Origin: Nocardioides turkmenicus
GTDB lineage: Bacteria > Actinomycetota > Actinomycetes > Propionibacteriales > Nocardioidaceae
Assembly: GCF_011045035.1 (NCBI RefSeq)
Contig: NZ_JAALAA010000001.1
Location: forward strand, 248,001-312,000
Direction: 5' to 3'
Length of the DNA: 64,000 bases
Positions 16,618 through 25,033 of this stretch are shown here, in pieces. Numbering within the stretch: the first letter of the stretch is position 1; each line of letters opens with the position of its first letter. Position numbers and translations under genes: made by a program. The notes beneath the pieces are model-generated. The model saw only the letters and a program-made list of their open reading frames with translations, searched no databases and was not told the DNA's origin.

Positions 16618-17289
16618 TCACCCAGACTGCTCTGTCGATACGGTATCGGTAACCATCCGGGCACCCACGGATGCACCGGACTCCACGGAATTCTCGTCAG
16701 GCGGAGCGAATCCGTGGGTGATCGCCCAGCTGACCGCCTGGCTGCGGGTGTTGACCTCGATCTTGCGGTAGGCCTGCCGGATGTGGCTCTTCAGCGTGTT
16801 CACGCTCACGACGAGCTTCTCGGCGATGTCCTTGTTGGACAGTCCTTGGGTGATCAGGGCCAGCACTTCGACCTCGCGCGTGGTGAGTCCGGCGACCATG
16901 CCGAGCCGGTCATCGCGCTCCCCGAGCGTCTCGCCGGCGGCGGTCAGCTCGATGGCGCGTACGAGCTCACCGGCGTGCACACTCATCGACACCCACGCCG
17001 GCGCGCCCAGCGAGTAGGCCTTGGCCCGAAGGTCGGGGCGCATGTCGCGGCTGAAGATCAAGACCTTGGCGTCGGTCTCCTCCAGGATGTGCGTGAGCTC
17101 CGAGCCGTCGGTCAGGTGCAGACCGAGGGTGTCGTAGAGGATCACGTCGACTCCCGGCGCCTTGCTGCGGACCGACGGCAGCGCGGTCACGACCACGCGG
17201 TCGGGAAAGTCCGCGAGCATCGTCGTCAGCCCGCGCATCACAACTTCCTGCGGACTGACCACTGCAACCCGCACAACCCCCACCCTCAT
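16618..17289 (-). CDS. LuxR-family response-regulator-like transcription factor
   Basis: A 223-residue protein. The N-terminal 120 residues form a receiver-like fold (VRVAVVSPQEVVMRGLTTML; DVILYDTLGLHL with an aspartate at the usual phosphorylation position; KVLIFSRDMRPDLRAKAYSL). The C-terminal LuxR/FixJ helix-turn-helix (about 132-195) reads LTTREVEVLALITQGLSNKD, IAEKLVVSVNTLKSHIRQAY. No histidine kinase is adjacent. The acidic pocket near the N-terminus is poorly kept (VVSPQE in place of the usual DD), so phosphorylation is doubtful. Start taken at ATG 17289; a GTG lies one codon upstream. It is divergent from the hemerythrin gene and may control it. Confidence 0.88.
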   Translation of the reverse strand: MRVGVVRVAVVSPQEVVMRGLTTMLADFPDRVVVTALPSVRSKAPGVDVILYDTLGLHLTDGSELTHILEETDAKVLIFSRDMRPDLRAKAYSLGAPAWVSMSVHAGELVRAIELTAAGETLGERDDRLGMVAGLTTREVEVLALITQGLSNKDIAEKLVVSVNTLKSHIRQAYRKIEVNTRSQAVSWAITHGFAPPDENSVESGASVGARMVTDTVSTEQSG

Positions 17290-17399
17290 CACACCTGAAC
17301 CCTCTCAGATCCGCGGTCACTTGGACAGGTGTATGCCCACAACACGCCGCGGGTACCAGGGCTGACGTCCACCCAGACCCCTGAGTGAGGAGCACATCC

Positions 17400-17975
17400 A
17401 TGTCCCACGTGACCGAAGACCTCAAGAGGGCCTCCGAGCTCCCCGAGGGCGACGTGGTCAGGATCCTGCTGCACCAGCACGCCGGCATCCGGCAGCTCTG
17501 CGCGACCGTCGGCAACTCCGAGGGCGCGGCCAAGCGCCAGGCGTTCGACGACCTGCGCGTCCTGCTCGCCGTGCACGAGACCGCCGAGGAGCTCGTCGTC
17601 CACCCGGTCGCGGCCGTCCACGGCGGCGAGACGCTGACCAAGGCGCTCAACGCCGACGAGAAGGAGGCCAGCGAGATGCTGGCCCGCCTCGAGGAGGTCG
17701 GCGTCGACAGTCCGGAGTTCGACGAGAGCTTCCCGATCTTCCAGATCGCGGTCGATCAGCACGCCGAGGAGGAGGAGCGTGTCGAGTTCCCGCTGCTCCT
17801 GGCGACGCTCGACGAGGCCGCCCGCCACACGATGGGCAAGCGGCTCTCCGCGGCCGAGATGGTCGCACCGACCCATCCTCACCCCGGCTCCGCGGGATCG
17901 GTGCCCAAGCAGCTCGCCACGATGCCGTTCCACTCCATCGTCGACCGCGTCCGGGACGCGCTGAGCAGATCCTGA
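17400..17975 (+). CDS. Hemerythrin-domain (HHE) protein
   Basis: A 191-residue cytoplasmic protein with a four-helix hemerythrin fold that should bind a di-iron centre. Ligand-type segments are ILLHQHAGIRQL, AVHETAEELVVHPVA and DQHAEEEERVEFPLL, all with the expected His and Glu. Family members sense or buffer oxygen, nitric oxide or peroxide. ATG 17400 follows GAGTGAGGAG; a GTG five codons upstream lies inside that ribosome site and is rejected. A GGGTAC box at 17351-17356, 44 bp before the ATG, with GGTGT about 18 bp further upstream resembles a SigF-type stress promoter and fits the sigma factor genes nearby. Confidence 0.88.
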   Translation: MSHVTEDLKRASELPEGDVVRILLHQHAGIRQLCATVGNSEGAAKRQAFDDLRVLLAVHETAEELVVHPVAAVHGGETLTKALNADEKEASEMLARLEEVGVDSPEFDESFPIFQIAVDQHAEEEERVEFPLLLATLDEAARHTMGKRLSAAEMVAPTHPHPGSAGSVPKQLATMPFHSIVDRVRDALSRS

Positions 17976-18053
17976 CGTCACCTACGCGTGGCACAGTGGA
18001 TGCCGAACGGCATCGAACGACAACCCTCGAAGTCCTCAGATGGGAGCAGAACC

Positions 18054-18251
18054 ATGGTCGAGAAGGAAACGAAGGACCCCGAGACCGGCGCTGACGAGAG
18101 CACCGAGGCCCCGATCCCCTTCCCCACCCCGGAGCGGGTCGAGGAGGAAGGCGAAGAGCGCGACCGCCAGGACGAGACCGAGGAGGAGACCTTCCCCGCC
18201 AGCGACCCCCAGTCCAGCTGGGCAGGCCCGGCGGACCCGCGGGACCGCTGA
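18054..18251 (+). CDS. Small acidic protein, hypothetical
   Basis: A 65-residue, very acidic and probably disordered protein rich in Glu, Asp and Pro (VEKETKDPETGADESTEAP, ERVEEEGEERDRQDETEEE) ending in SSWAGPADPRDR. ATG 18054 follows GGGAG. No family assigned. It ends 3 bp before the stop of the convergent dihydrofolate-reductase-like pseudogene. Its position after the hemerythrin and stress sigma genes suggests a stress-regulon member, but that is only context. Confidence 0.65.
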   Translation: MVEKETKDPETGADESTEAPIPFPTPERVEEEGEERDRQDETEEETFPASDPQSSWAGPADPRDR

Positions 18252-18254
18252 CCC

Positions 18255-18856
18255 TCAGGCCTCCCAGGCCTTGTGGCCAGGGTCGGCCGGGCCCTCGACG
18301 CGGTATCGCAGATGGGTCACCCGGTCGCCCTGGACCACCTCGGGATCGCTGAGCAGCACCGAGTCCGCGTACGTCCCGAAGAACGGCTTCCCCCTGCCGA
18401 TGAGGAGAGGCGCGACATCGAGCTGGATCTCGTCGACCAGTCCCGCGGCGAGCGCCTGACCGCGACGTCGCCGGCGCACAGCCCGATCGGCGTGCCGCCC
18501 GCCAGCTCCTTCGCCTTGGCGATGCCCGCCTGGACCGAGGTCGCGAAGTGATAGCTGGCCTCCGGATGCCAGCCCTCCGGCTTGGGCCGGTGGCTGACGA
18601 CCACCACGTGCTCGCCGGTCGGCGGCCGGCCCTCCCACCCGTTGGTGATGTCGAAGAGATGACGCCCGATCACCATCGTCGTCGAGGTCTCCCAGAAGTC
18701 GCGTACGTAGTCCCACGACGCCTTCGAGATCCGGCCGGCACCGCCGAGCACCTCGACGTCGCCGTTGTTGTACCAGTCGAAAAGGTGCCCCGGCATGTCG
18801 TCCTCGTAGCCGATGAACCCGTCGACCGACACCACCGCCTGCATGATCACCGTCAT
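18255..18856 (-). pseudogene. Dihydrofolate-reductase-family (RibD C-terminal) gene, frameshifted
   Basis: From ATG 18856 the frame gives MTVIMQAVVSVDGFIGYEDD, TTMVIGRHLFDITNGWEGRP and GEHVVVVSHRPKPEGWHPE, typical of RibD_C/YwjB-like reductases. After CAGDVA the frame loses all similarity, while the next frame continues with QALAAGLVDEIQLDVAPLLI, GRGKPFFGTYADSV and a normal end at 18255. One missing base near 18459-18466 explains this; repaired, the product would be about 200 residues. Either the gene is broken or the assembly has an error. A perfect palindrome that could be an operator lies at 18878-18893, just upstream. Confidence 0.85.
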
Positions 18857-18877
18857 CTTCCCCACCACCCTCAGTAG

Positions 18878-18893
18878 TCAACCGATTGGTTGA
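18878..18893. promoter_or_regulatory. Palindromic operator candidate TCAACC-N4-GGTTGA
   Basis: TCAACCGATTGGTTGA is a perfect 6-4-6 inverted repeat ending 22 bp upstream of the start of the reductase-like pseudogene. The same half sites recur in the loop-proximal part of the hairpin at 18913-18950. An ArsR- or TetR-type repressor is plausible, but none is encoded next to it. Confidence 0.55.
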
Positions 18894-18912
18894 TTAAAAG
18901 GAAAGCGCAAGA

Positions 18913-18950
18913 AAGCCCCCTTGTCAACCGCATGGTTGACAAGGGGGCTT
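18913..18950 (-). terminator. Rho-independent terminator of the M3 peptidase gene
   Basis: Perfect 17-bp arms AAGCCCCCTTGTCAACC (18913-18929) and GGTTGACAAGGGGGCTT (18934-18950) around GCAT. It lies 10 bp past the peptidase stop, and on the minus strand the stem runs into a T-rich stretch (TTTCTTGCGCTTTCC). The top of the stem repeats the TCAACC-N4-GGTTGA operator-like palindrome. Confidence 0.88.
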
Positions 18951-18959
18951 CTGATCGCC

Positions 18960-21002
18960 TCAGGCCAGGCCGCGGCGCTCCAGCAGCGGAGCGATCGGGG
19001 CCGGTCGGCCGCGCCACTCCGCGTAGGACTCCAGCGGGTCACGAGTGCCACCGATGCCGATCACGTAGCGGACGTACGCCTCGCCGTTCTCCCTGGTCAG
19101 GCCGCCGTTCTCCTTGAACCAGGCGACCGTGTCGGCGTCGAGGACCTCCGACCAGATGTAGGAGTAGTAGGCCGAGGCGTAACCGCCGAAGATGTGCTTG
19201 AAGTAGGCCGTGTAGTAGCGCGGTCGCACCGCCGGGTTGTCCAGACCGACCGCCGCGAGCGCGGCCGCCTCGAACTCTCCCACCGCTTCCCGCGAGGTGG
19301 GTACGTCGCCCGGCCCCAGCTCGTGCCAGGCCAGATCGATGAGCGCGGCCGCCAGGTATTCGGAGGTCGCGAACCCCTCGTTGAACGTCGACGACGCCTC
19401 GAGCTTGCCGAGCACGTCGGCGGGGATCGGCTCGCCGGTCTCGTAGTGCACCGCGTAGTTGGCGAGCACCTCGGGCCACAGCATCCACATCTCGTTGACC
19501 TGGGAGGGGTACTCCACGAAGTCGCGGTAGACCGCCGTCGCCGCGAACCGCGGGTAGGTCGCCCGCGCCAGCAGCCCGTGGAGCGCGTGCCCGAACTCGT
19601 GGAACAGGGTGTTGACCTCGTCGAACGTCAGCAGCGTCGGCTCCCCCGGTGCCGGCTTGGGCACGTTGAGGTTGTTGGTCACGATCGCCGACGGTTCGCC
19701 CAGCAGCGTGTTGGCGGTGACGTAGGAGTTCATCCAGGCACCGCCCTTCTTCGAGTCGCGGGTGTAGAGGTCGAGCAGGTAGAGCCCGATCGGCTCGCCG
19801 TCGCGGGAGACCTCGAAGACGCGTACGTCCGGGTGGTAGCCCTGCAGGTCGGGGCGCTCCTCGAAGGTCAGCCCGTAGAGCCGGCCGGCGGCGAAGAAGA
19901 CGCCGTCGCGCAGCACCCGGTCGGCCTCGAACCACGGCCGCAGGACGGCCAGGTCGACGTCGTACTCGGAGGCCCGGACCTTCTCCGCGTAGTAGGGCCA
20001 GTCCCACGCCTCTATCGGCCCACCCGCCGAAGCCTCCAGCGCGGCCTGCTCGGCCCGCGCGTTGCGCGCCGCCGGCGCGGCCAGCCGCTCGAGCATGTCG
20101 CGGACGGCCTTGGGCGTGCCGGCCGTGTTGTCGGCCGTCACCAGGCCCGCGTAGCTGTCGAACCCGAGCAGCTGCGCCTTCTCGGCCCGCAGCCGAAGCG
20201 CGTCGAGCGCGATGGAGCGGGTGTCGTTGTCGTTGCCGCGCGACCCGCGCGCGAGCTGCGCCTCGAACAGCCGCTGCCGGAGCTCGCGGTTCTCCAGCAC
20301 GGACAGGTAGGGGTGGGCGGTGAACAGGGTCAGCGTGATCAGGTATTTGCCCGGCAGGCCCCGACCCTCGGCAGCCGCCGCGGCCGCGGAGATCTCGCCC
20401 GGCGTCAGCCCGGCGAGCTCCTCGACGCTGTCGACGACGACCGCGAGGTCGTTGGAGTCGGCCTGCGAGGCCTGTGAGAAGGCCGCCTCCAGCGCCGAGA
20501 TCTCCTGGTTGAGCTGGCGCAGCCGCGCCTTCTCCGATTCCCCAAGCGCAGCGCCGGCGAGCACGAAGTCGCGCTGGTAGCGCTCGACGAGGTAGCGGTC
20601 CTCGCCCTCCAGCTCGTCCCGCTTCTCGTAGACCGCGTTCACCCGCGCGAAGAGCGCGTCGTCGAGGAGCATCGCGTCGTGGTGGGCCGCCAGCCGCGGA
20701 GCGTACGCCGTGTGGAGCTCCTCCAGCGCGTCGGTGGAGTCCGCGGAGAGCTGTGCGAAGAAGACCCGCAGCACCCGGTCCAGCGTCTCCCCGGAGCGCT
20801 CCAGGGCGACGAGGGTGTTCTCGAACGTCGGCTCCTCGCCGGAGGAGGTGATCGTGGTCAGCGCCGCCAGCTGTTCGGCCATCCCGTGCTCGATCGCCGG
20901 GCCGTAGTCGTCGATCGAGATGTCCGCGAAGCGGGGCAGCCGGTGGGGCAGGTCGCTGGGCTCGAGTAGGGCGTCGATCACATCGCGCACGCTATCTGAC
21001 AC
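18960..21002 (-). CDS. M3-family metallopeptidase (oligopeptidase A / dipeptidyl carboxypeptidase type)
   Basis: A 680-residue cytoplasmic zinc peptidase of family M3 that cleaves short peptides. The zinc-binding HEFGHALHGLL lies near residue 467 and a third-ligand region with EASSTFNEGFATSEYLAA follows. Other M3 segments are LTLFTAHPYLSVLENRELR, GSRGNDNDTRSIALD, and YYTAYFKHIFGGYASAYYSY. Length is usual (about 680). Start taken at GTG 21002; in-frame GTG codons 4 and 7 codons later are alternatives. It is divergent from the carbonic anhydrase gene with only 40 bp between starts. Dcp versus OpdA specificity cannot be decided. Confidence 0.92.
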   Translation of the reverse strand: MSDSVRDVIDALLEPSDLPHRLPRFADISIDDYGPAIEHGMAEQLAALTTITSSGEEPTFENTLVALERSGETLDRVLRVFFAQLSADSTDALEELHTAYAPRLAAHHDAMLLDDALFARVNAVYEKRDELEGEDRYLVERYQRDFVLAGAALGESEKARLRQLNQEISALEAAFSQASQADSNDLAVVVDSVEELAGLTPGEISAAAAAAEGRGLPGKYLITLTLFTAHPYLSVLENRELRQRLFEAQLARGSRGNDNDTRSIALDALRLRAEKAQLLGFDSYAGLVTADNTAGTPKAVRDMLERLAAPAARNARAEQAALEASAGGPIEAWDWPYYAEKVRASEYDVDLAVLRPWFEADRVLRDGVFFAAGRLYGLTFEERPDLQGYHPDVRVFEVSRDGEPIGLYLLDLYTRDSKKGGAWMNSYVTANTLLGEPSAIVTNNLNVPKPAPGEPTLLTFDEVNTLFHEFGHALHGLLARATYPRFAATAVYRDFVEYPSQVNEMWMLWPEVLANYAVHYETGEPIPADVLGKLEASSTFNEGFATSEYLAAALIDLAWHELGPGDVPTSREAVGEFEAAALAAVGLDNPAVRPRYYTAYFKHIFGGYASAYYSYIWSEVLDADTVAWFKENGGLTRENGEAYVRYVIGIGGTRDPLESYAEWRGRPAPIAPLLERRGLA

Positions 21003-21042
21003 AGCCCGAAGTCGTCGCCGCGATATCGACTACCTTGACCCC

Positions 21043-21540
21043 ATGGCCGATTTCGATGACCTGCTTGCCGCGAACCGTGAATATGCCGAGAAGTTCGACA
21101 ACGGAGGCTTCGACGGCGTCGCCCACGCCGGCGTCGCCATCGTGACCTGCATGGACTCCCGCATCGAGCCGCTCGCCCTGCTGGGCCTGGGCCTCGGCGA
21201 CGCCAAGATCTTCCGCAACCCCGGCGGCCGGGTGACCCCGCAGGCGATGGAGGCGCTCGTGCTCGGCGTGCACCTCCTCAACGTCAAGCGCATCCTGATC
21301 GTGCCTCACACCCGCTGTGCGGTCGCCTCCAACACCGAGGCCGAGCTGCGCACCAAGCTCGCCGAGTCCGCCGGCCAGGACGCCTCCTGGCTCGACCTGA
21401 CCGTCGTCGTCGACGACCAGGTCCGCGCGCTCGCCGAGGATGTCGCCAAGGTCCGCTCGCACCCGTTCGTCCCCGAGGACGTCAAGGTCGGTGGGTTCAT
21501 CTACGACGTCGACACGGGTCTGCTCAACCAGAAGATCTGA
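21043..21540 (+). CDS. Beta-class carbonic anhydrase
   Basis: A 165-residue beta-carbonic anhydrase interconverting CO2 and bicarbonate. Zinc ligands are visible as Cys36 in TCMDSRIEP and His/Cys in PHTRCAV, with the Asp-Arg dyad (CMDSR). IFRNPGGRVTPQAMEALVLG completes the family pattern. The protein is short, as in the small actinobacterial group. Start at ATG 21043; further upstream codons encode no conserved sequence. Stands alone; divergent from the M3 peptidase. Confidence 0.93.
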   Translation: MADFDDLLAANREYAEKFDNGGFDGVAHAGVAIVTCMDSRIEPLALLGLGLGDAKIFRNPGGRVTPQAMEALVLGVHLLNVKRILIVPHTRCAVASNTEAELRTKLAESAGQDASWLDLTVVVDDQVRALAEDVAKVRSHPFVPEDVKVGGFIYDVDTGLLNQKI

Positions 21541-21548
21541 GCCTGCGA

Positions 21549-21563
21549 ACCCGCGAAGCGGGT
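21549..21563 (+). terminator. Short hairpin after carbonic anhydrase
   Basis: ACCCGC and GCGGGT pair around GAA nine bases after the stop. The stem is short and no T run follows, so this is a weak terminator candidate. Confidence 0.3.
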
Positions 21564-21629
21564 CGAGATCTACGACAATCGGTAGAAACCCCGATGCGCG
21601 CTCACCATGGGTGAGCCAGAGTTGGGGTC

Positions 21630-22409
21630 GTGACCGACGCAGACCGACTCGAGATCGCCGCCCAGGCGATCGACCTGCGCAAGACCTACGGCAAGGGCGC
21701 TGCGGAGGTCCGCGCGCTCGACGGTGTGAGCCTGGACCTCTATGCCGGGCAGTTCACCGCCATCATGGGCCCCAGCGGCTCGGGCAAGTCGACGCTGATG
21801 CACTGCCTGGCCGCGCTCGACAAGCCCACGACCGGTGAGGTGATCGTCGGCGGTCGCAAGCTCGGGAAGCTGCGCGACCGCCGCCTCACCGCGCTGCGAC
21901 GCGACAAGATCGGGTTCGTGTTCCAGGCGTTCAACCTGGTGCCGACGCTGACCGCGCAGGAGAACATCCTGCTGCCGCTCTCCCTGGCCCGGAAGAAGCC
22001 GGACCCGGGATGGTTCGACCAGGTCATCGACACGGTCGACCTGCGGCCGCGGCTGAAGCACAAGCCGAGCGAGCTCTCCGGCGGACAGCAGCAGCGGGTC
22101 GCCTGCGCCCGCGCGCTGGTCTCCAAGCCCGACATCGTCTTCGCCGACGAGCCGACCGGCAACCTCGACTCCACCTCCGCCGCACAGGTCCTCGACTTCC
22201 TGCGCCGCAGCGTCGACGACCTCGGCCAGACCATCGTCATGGTCTCCCACGACCCGGTCGCGGCCTCCTACTGCGACCGCGTGGTCTTCCTCGCCGACGG
22301 CCGGATCGTCGACGAGCTCGCCAAGCCGAGCCGCGAGGAGATCCTCGGCCACATGTCCGACCTGCAGTCCCGGGCGATGGGCTTGGCTCCGATCGGTGAG
22401 GGCGTTTGA
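21630..22409 (+). CDS. ABC transporter ATP-binding protein (MacB/LolD-like)
   Basis: A 259-residue ATPase of the MacB/LolD group that pairs with FtsX-type permeases. Walker A GPSGSGKST, Q-loop FVFQAFNLVP, signature LSGGQQQRVA, Walker B IVFADEPTGNLD and H-loop MVSHDP are intact. Starts at GTG 21630. The permease gene overlaps or directly follows its stop, so the two form one exporter. Substrates of this group include lipoproteins, peptides and antibiotics; nothing here identifies the cargo. Confidence 0.94.
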   Translation: MTDADRLEIAAQAIDLRKTYGKGAAEVRALDGVSLDLYAGQFTAIMGPSGSGKSTLMHCLAALDKPTTGEVIVGGRKLGKLRDRRLTALRRDKIGFVFQAFNLVPTLTAQENILLPLSLARKKPDPGWFDQVIDTVDLRPRLKHKPSELSGGQQQRVACARALVSKPDIVFADEPTGNLDSTSAAQVLDFLRRSVDDLGQTIVMVSHDPVAASYCDRVVFLADGRIVDELAKPSREEILGHMSDLQSRAMGLAPIGEGV

Positions 22410-25023
22410 GGTGCTCCGGCTGACGCTGCGCAACCTCGCAGCACACAAGGTACGCCTGCTCATGTCGACGCTCGCGATCGTGCTGGGCGTCGCCTTCCTG
22501 GCCGGCGTACTCACCTTCTCGCACGGGCTCGACCGCACCTTCTCCGGCATCATCAACGGGTCCACGCCCGACGGCCAGGTGCGCCCGACCAACAGCGCCA
22601 CCGCGACCGAGGCGGCCGCCCGGCCCGGCGGTGGCAGCGCGGCCATGCTGCGGCCGGAGGCCATCGAGAGGCTGCGTACGCTGCCTGAGGTCGCCCGCGC
22701 CGACGGCGTCGTCCAGGGTGCGGGGCTCTACGTCCTCGACACCGACGACAAGCTGGTCAGCAGCTCGGGTGCTCCGACGCTGGCCTTCAACCACACCGGC
22801 TCCCCCAACCTCCTCGGCGAGCCGATGCTCGAGCTCCACGAGGGGCGGTGGGCAGACACCCAGAAGGAGATCGTCCTCGACGAGGGCACCGCGGAGAAGG
22901 CCGGCTACCGGGTCGGCGACAGCGTCACCCTGATCGCGCCGCAGGGCGAGACCAAGCGCAGGGTCACCCTCACCGGCATCGCCGCCTTCAACGGCGGCGG
23001 CACCGCCGGCGCGCAGCTGCTCGTCTTCAGCACCGCCGGTGCCCAGAACCTGTTCACCGAGGGCAAGGACGTCTACTCCGCGGTCTCGCTGACCGCCGCC
23101 GACGGGGTGAGCCAGAAGGAGCTGGCCGCGGCCGCGAACACGGTGCTCCCGAAGGGCTTCGAGGCCGTCACCGGCGACAAGGTGGTCGCCGAGTCGGAGG
23201 ACGCCATCGGCGACTTCCTCGACGTGATCTCGGTCTTCCTGATCGTCTTCGCGGTGATCGCCGTGATCGTCGGCGCCTTCATCATCGTCAACACCTTCTC
23301 GATCCTGATCGCGCAGCGCTCTCGCCAGCTGGCGCTGCTGCGCGCCCTGGGCGCCTCCCGCCGCCAGATCACCACCTCGGTGCTGTTCGAGGCGCTGGTG
23401 ATGGCGCTGGTCGCGGCCACCATCGGCGTCCTCGCCGGCTGGGGGCTCGCCCACGGCCTGGCCGCCGCCTTCCGCCAGGCGGGGCTGGAGATCGCCTCCG
23501 ACGTCCTCGTCCTCACCCCGCGCACGATCTGGATCTCCTACGCCGTCGGCGTCTGCGTCACGCTCGCCGCCGCCCTCCTTCCCTCCCGCCGGGCCGCCAA
23601 GGTGCCGCCGGTCGCCGCCATGCGCGAGGACACCCAGCCTCCGGTCAGATCCGCCGTCCTGCGTACGTCGGTCGGGCTCGTCCTGCTCGCGGTCGGCCTG
23701 GTGCTCGCGGCGATGCCGCGGATCGGGATCCCCGAGATCAGCCTGCCCGGCGGGTTCGACGTGCCGACCAGCCCGGCGCTGTGGGTGGGTGTCGGGGCCG
23801 GGGTCTCGATCCTCTCGGTCGCCTGGATCAGTGCGTTCCTGGGCCGCCCGGTGCTGGCGGCGCTGCGTACGGTCTCGGGGACGGTCTTCGGGATGACCGG
23901 CAAGCTGGCCGGGCAGAACGCGATGCGCGACCCGCGGCGCACCGGCGCGACCGCCTCGGCGCTGATGATCGGGCTGGCCCTGGTCTCCCTGATCGGGGTG
24001 CTCGCCGCCTCGATGAACGCCTCGATCACCGACGTCGTCGAGGAGCAGTTCAAGCCCGACCTGGTCGTGCAGAGCCCGACCTTCACCCCGTTCCCGACGT
24101 CGATCGGAGACGAGATGGAGACGGTCGAGGGCGTCGCGACCGTCTCCCGTTCGCAGATCGCCCAGGCCGTCGTCGGCAAGCTGGACCTGCAGAACCCCAA
24201 GAAGAACGAGGCGGCGTTCCTCTTCGGCGTCGACGAGCACCTGTCGAAGATCTACGACCTCGAGGTGCTCGAGGGCAGCGACGACGTGAAGCCCGGCCAG
24301 GTGCTGGTCACCGACGAGGTCGCCAAGGAGCACAAGTGGCGGCTCGGTGACCGCATCGACCTCACCGTGCGCAGCGGCCGCCAGCTCCACCCGCAGATCA
24401 GCGGGATCATCGCGGAGAGCCAGGTGACCGGAGAGATCACCGTACGCATCGAGGACCTCGTGGCGGCCAAGGTGCCGCGGGAGGACGCCTCGCTCAGCAT
24501 CGTGCTCGCGCGCGGCGCCGATCCCGCCGTCGTCCACGATCGCCTCGACAAGCTCGTCGAGGACCGGCCGGTGGTCGCCGTACAGGACAAGGACGAGTTC
24601 GCGGAGTCGATCAAGGGTCAGGTCAACCAGCTGCTCTACATGATCTATGGCCTGCTCGCGCTGGCGATCGTGATCGCGGTGATCGGCATCGTCAACACCC
24701 TCGGCCTCAGCGTCATCGAGCGCACCCGTGAGATCGGCCTGCTGCGCGCCATCGGCCTCTCCCGCGGCCAGCTGCGCCGGATGATCACCCTGGAGTCGGT
24801 GACGATCGCGGTGCTCGGCGCCGTGCTCGGGCTCGCCCTCGGGGTGCTCTTCGGGGTCCTGCTGCGCGACGCGTTGCGCGACGACCTGACCAGCCTGTGG
24901 GTGCCGCTCGACCAGCTGGCCGTCTTCCTCGGGATCGCGGTGGTCGTCGGTGTCCTGGCCGCCCTCCTCCCGGCCATCCGCGCCGGGAGGGAAGACGTCC
25001 TCAAGGCGATCGCCACGGAGTAG
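22396..25023 (+). CDS. FtsX-like ABC permease with two FtsX domains
   Basis: An 875-residue membrane protein with two FtsX/MacB-PCD repeats. The N-terminal helix LLMSTLAIVLGVAFLAGVLT leads into a long extracytoplasmic domain, then three helices near residues 275-400. The second repeat has helices near 425-500, a second large external domain and a last helix bundle with LALAIVIAVIGIVNTLGLSV and AVFLGIAVVVGVLAALLP. Start at GTG 22396 overlaps the ATPase by 14 nt; GTG 22411, one base after the ATPase stop, is an equally good start. Works with the ATPase as a type VII-like exporter; cargo unknown. Confidence 0.92.
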   Translation: MRAFEVLRLTLRNLAAHKVRLLMSTLAIVLGVAFLAGVLTFSHGLDRTFSGIINGSTPDGQVRPTNSATATEAAARPGGGSAAMLRPEAIERLRTLPEVARADGVVQGAGLYVLDTDDKLVSSSGAPTLAFNHTGSPNLLGEPMLELHEGRWADTQKEIVLDEGTAEKAGYRVGDSVTLIAPQGETKRRVTLTGIAAFNGGGTAGAQLLVFSTAGAQNLFTEGKDVYSAVSLTAADGVSQKELAAAANTVLPKGFEAVTGDKVVAESEDAIGDFLDVISVFLIVFAVIAVIVGAFIIVNTFSILIAQRSRQLALLRALGASRRQITTSVLFEALVMALVAATIGVLAGWGLAHGLAAAFRQAGLEIASDVLVLTPRTIWISYAVGVCVTLAAALLPSRRAAKVPPVAAMREDTQPPVRSAVLRTSVGLVLLAVGLVLAAMPRIGIPEISLPGGFDVPTSPALWVGVGAGVSILSVAWISAFLGRPVLAALRTVSGTVFGMTGKLAGQNAMRDPRRTGATASALMIGLALVSLIGVLAASMNASITDVVEEQFKPDLVVQSPTFTPFPTSIGDEMETVEGVATVSRSQIAQAVVGKLDLQNPKKNEAAFLFGVDEHLSKIYDLEVLEGSDDVKPGQVLVTDEVAKEHKWRLGDRIDLTVRSGRQLHPQISGIIAESQVTGEITVRIEDLVAAKVPREDASLSIVLARGADPAVVHDRLDKLVEDRPVVAVQDKDEFAESIKGQVNQLLYMIYGLLALAIVIAVIGIVNTLGLSVIERTREIGLLRAIGLSRGQLRRMITLESVTIAVLGAVLGLALGVLFGVLLRDALRDDLTSLWVPLDQLAVFLGIAVVVGVLAALLPAIRAGREDVLKAIATE

Positions 25024-25033
25024 CCTGCGGAGG

